Assembly (NCBI RefSeq): GCF_016648105.1
Contig: NZ_JACVVE010000001.1
Location: 248,001 to 312,000 of the forward strand
DNA: 64,000 bases
From: Pseudomonas sp. S31
Lineage (GTDB): Bacteria; Pseudomonadota; Gammaproteobacteria; Pseudomonadales; Pseudomonadaceae
Reading direction: 5' to 3'
Shown piece by piece: positions 63,544 through 64,000 of this stretch (its first letter is position 1; each line of letters begins with the position of its first letter). The notes below the pieces were generated by a model. It had not been told where the DNA came from. It saw only the letters and a list, made by a program, of their open reading frames with translations, and ran no database searches. A program made the position numbers and the translations under genes.

Positions 63544-64000
63544 CGGAGTGGGATGGGTTTGCTTGAGCACTTGCCCGCGCAAGCTGTGGAACAACTCCTG
63601 AGCGGGCGAAGTGAGGCTGTAGCGGTCGATGCAGACCAGGTTGATCGGGTAGTCCGGGATCAACTCCTGCACCGGCATGGCCACGTACTCACAATCGACA
63701 CCGAAGGTGAAGCCCTGGTCGACGGCCAGCTCGCTGATGGTCATCAACGATTCGGTGTTCTTCAATAGCTTGAGGGCCATCATCACCGAGGTGCACTCGA
63801 CGGTATTCTGCGGCACCCGCAAGCCGTTGACCTCGAACAGCTGGTGAAACTGCGAAGCCTGGTCGGACAGCTCGTCCAGGCTGATCCAGTTGGCGTATTG
63901 CAAGGTACGCAGCGACTGGGAGAACTTCTGCTGGTTGGAGGCGTGGCAGATCACCCGCCCCTTGATGCTACCCAGCGCTTCCCAGTCCAGGTTCAGGCGG
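63520..64000 (-). CDS. LysR-family regulator, C-terminal part (start outside window)
   Basis: The frame is open from the right edge to the stop at 63520 (about 160 codons). It reads as the effector domain of a LysR regulator: NLDWEALGSIKGRVICHASN, a mid-section ending FGVDCEYVAMPVQELIPDYP, and a final helix. The DNA-binding part lies outside the window. Its 3' end overlaps that of the porin gene by 24 bp. Likely regulator of the porin and MFS/M20 genes. Confidence 0.75.
   Translation of the reverse strand, partial: RLNLDWEALGSIKGRVICHASNQQKFSQSLRTLQYANWISLDELSDQASQFHQLFEVNGLRVPQNTVECTSVMMALKLLKNTESLMTISELAVDQGFTFGVDCEYVAMPVQELIPDYPINLVCIDRYSLTSPAQELFHSLRGQVLKQTHPTPSEVVVHA

Noticed and set aside
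1..64000. CRISPR arrays, tRNA or rRNA genes, prophage, intact insertion sequences
   Set aside because: No regularly spaced repeats, no cloverleaf-type sequence, no phage structural genes and no complete transposase were seen.

Overview
The window reads as chromosomal DNA of a gamma-proteobacterium of the Pseudomonas putida type. The basis is the GC-rich codon use, the density of LysR regulators, ABC importers and MFS carriers for small organic acids and amines, a putida-like REP pair near 59.4 kb, and the gene families themselves. No rRNA, tRNA, CRISPR array, phage or intact insertion sequence was seen. I translated by eye and had no database, so family names rest on recognised motifs.

Layout. 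0-3.3 kb: an MFS carrier cut by the left edge, an amidohydrolase and a divergent LysR gene. 3.3-5.1 kb: an IS5-type transposase scrap and the collapsed remains of a very large RecQ/UvrD-type helicase gene. 5.3-7.5 kb: a cidA/cidB pair with a divergent LysR gene. 7.7-13.8 kb: a zone of broken genes (ABC ATPase tail, RND pump middle, VanB-type reductase tail, MFS carrier without its start) packed between an intact quinone-oxidoreductase-like gene, an aromatic-ring hydroxylase and a DUF3445 N-demethylase gene. 14.1-21.4 kb: a choline/betaine-like module (substrate-binding protein, LysR, betB, MFS carrier, cupin-like protein, GMC dehydrogenase). Two of its promoter regions share a 65-bp element.

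21.6-29.6 kb is the most interesting part. It is a divergon: MFS carrier, acuR-like TetR repressor and acuI on one side; a short-chain fatty acid carrier, an acyl-CoA ligase and a single-chain fusion of enoyl-CoA hydratase with an AcuI-type reductase on the other. Two near-identical 18-bp dyads lie between the halves. The order ligase, hydratase, reductase is that of propionyl-CoA synthase (Pcs), split after the ligase. The set could take up acrylate or 3-hydroxypropionate, activate it, and convert it to propionyl-CoA while keeping reactive acrylyl-CoA on one protein.

29.6-31.5 kb: LysR and a nitroreductase-family flavoprotein. 31.5-38.7 kb: an eight-gene operon headed by its own GntR regulator, encoding an AprA/AprB-like flavoprotein and ferredoxin, a nitrate/sulfonate-type ABC importer, a HEAT-repeat protein and a DUF971 protein. 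38.8-45.3 kb: LysR and a polar amino acid ABC importer operon that includes an argininosuccinate-lyase-like enzyme and two ATPases. 45.5-48.6 kb: the folate-independent methionine synthase pair mesX-mesD with metR and a MetR box. 48.7-54.6 kb: stress-type genes (ThDP oxidase, PfpI protein, SDR, small zinc-ribbon protein, peroxiredoxin, ProQ). 54.9-56.7 kb: a Tat-signal FAD oxidase next to a second-copy type tatA. 57.2-59.3 kb: a TonB-dependent siderophore receptor. 59.5 kb to the right edge: an M20 amidohydrolase, an MHS-type carrier, a porin and a LysR gene cut by the edge, apparently one uptake-and-hydrolysis system for an N-acyl or amide compound.
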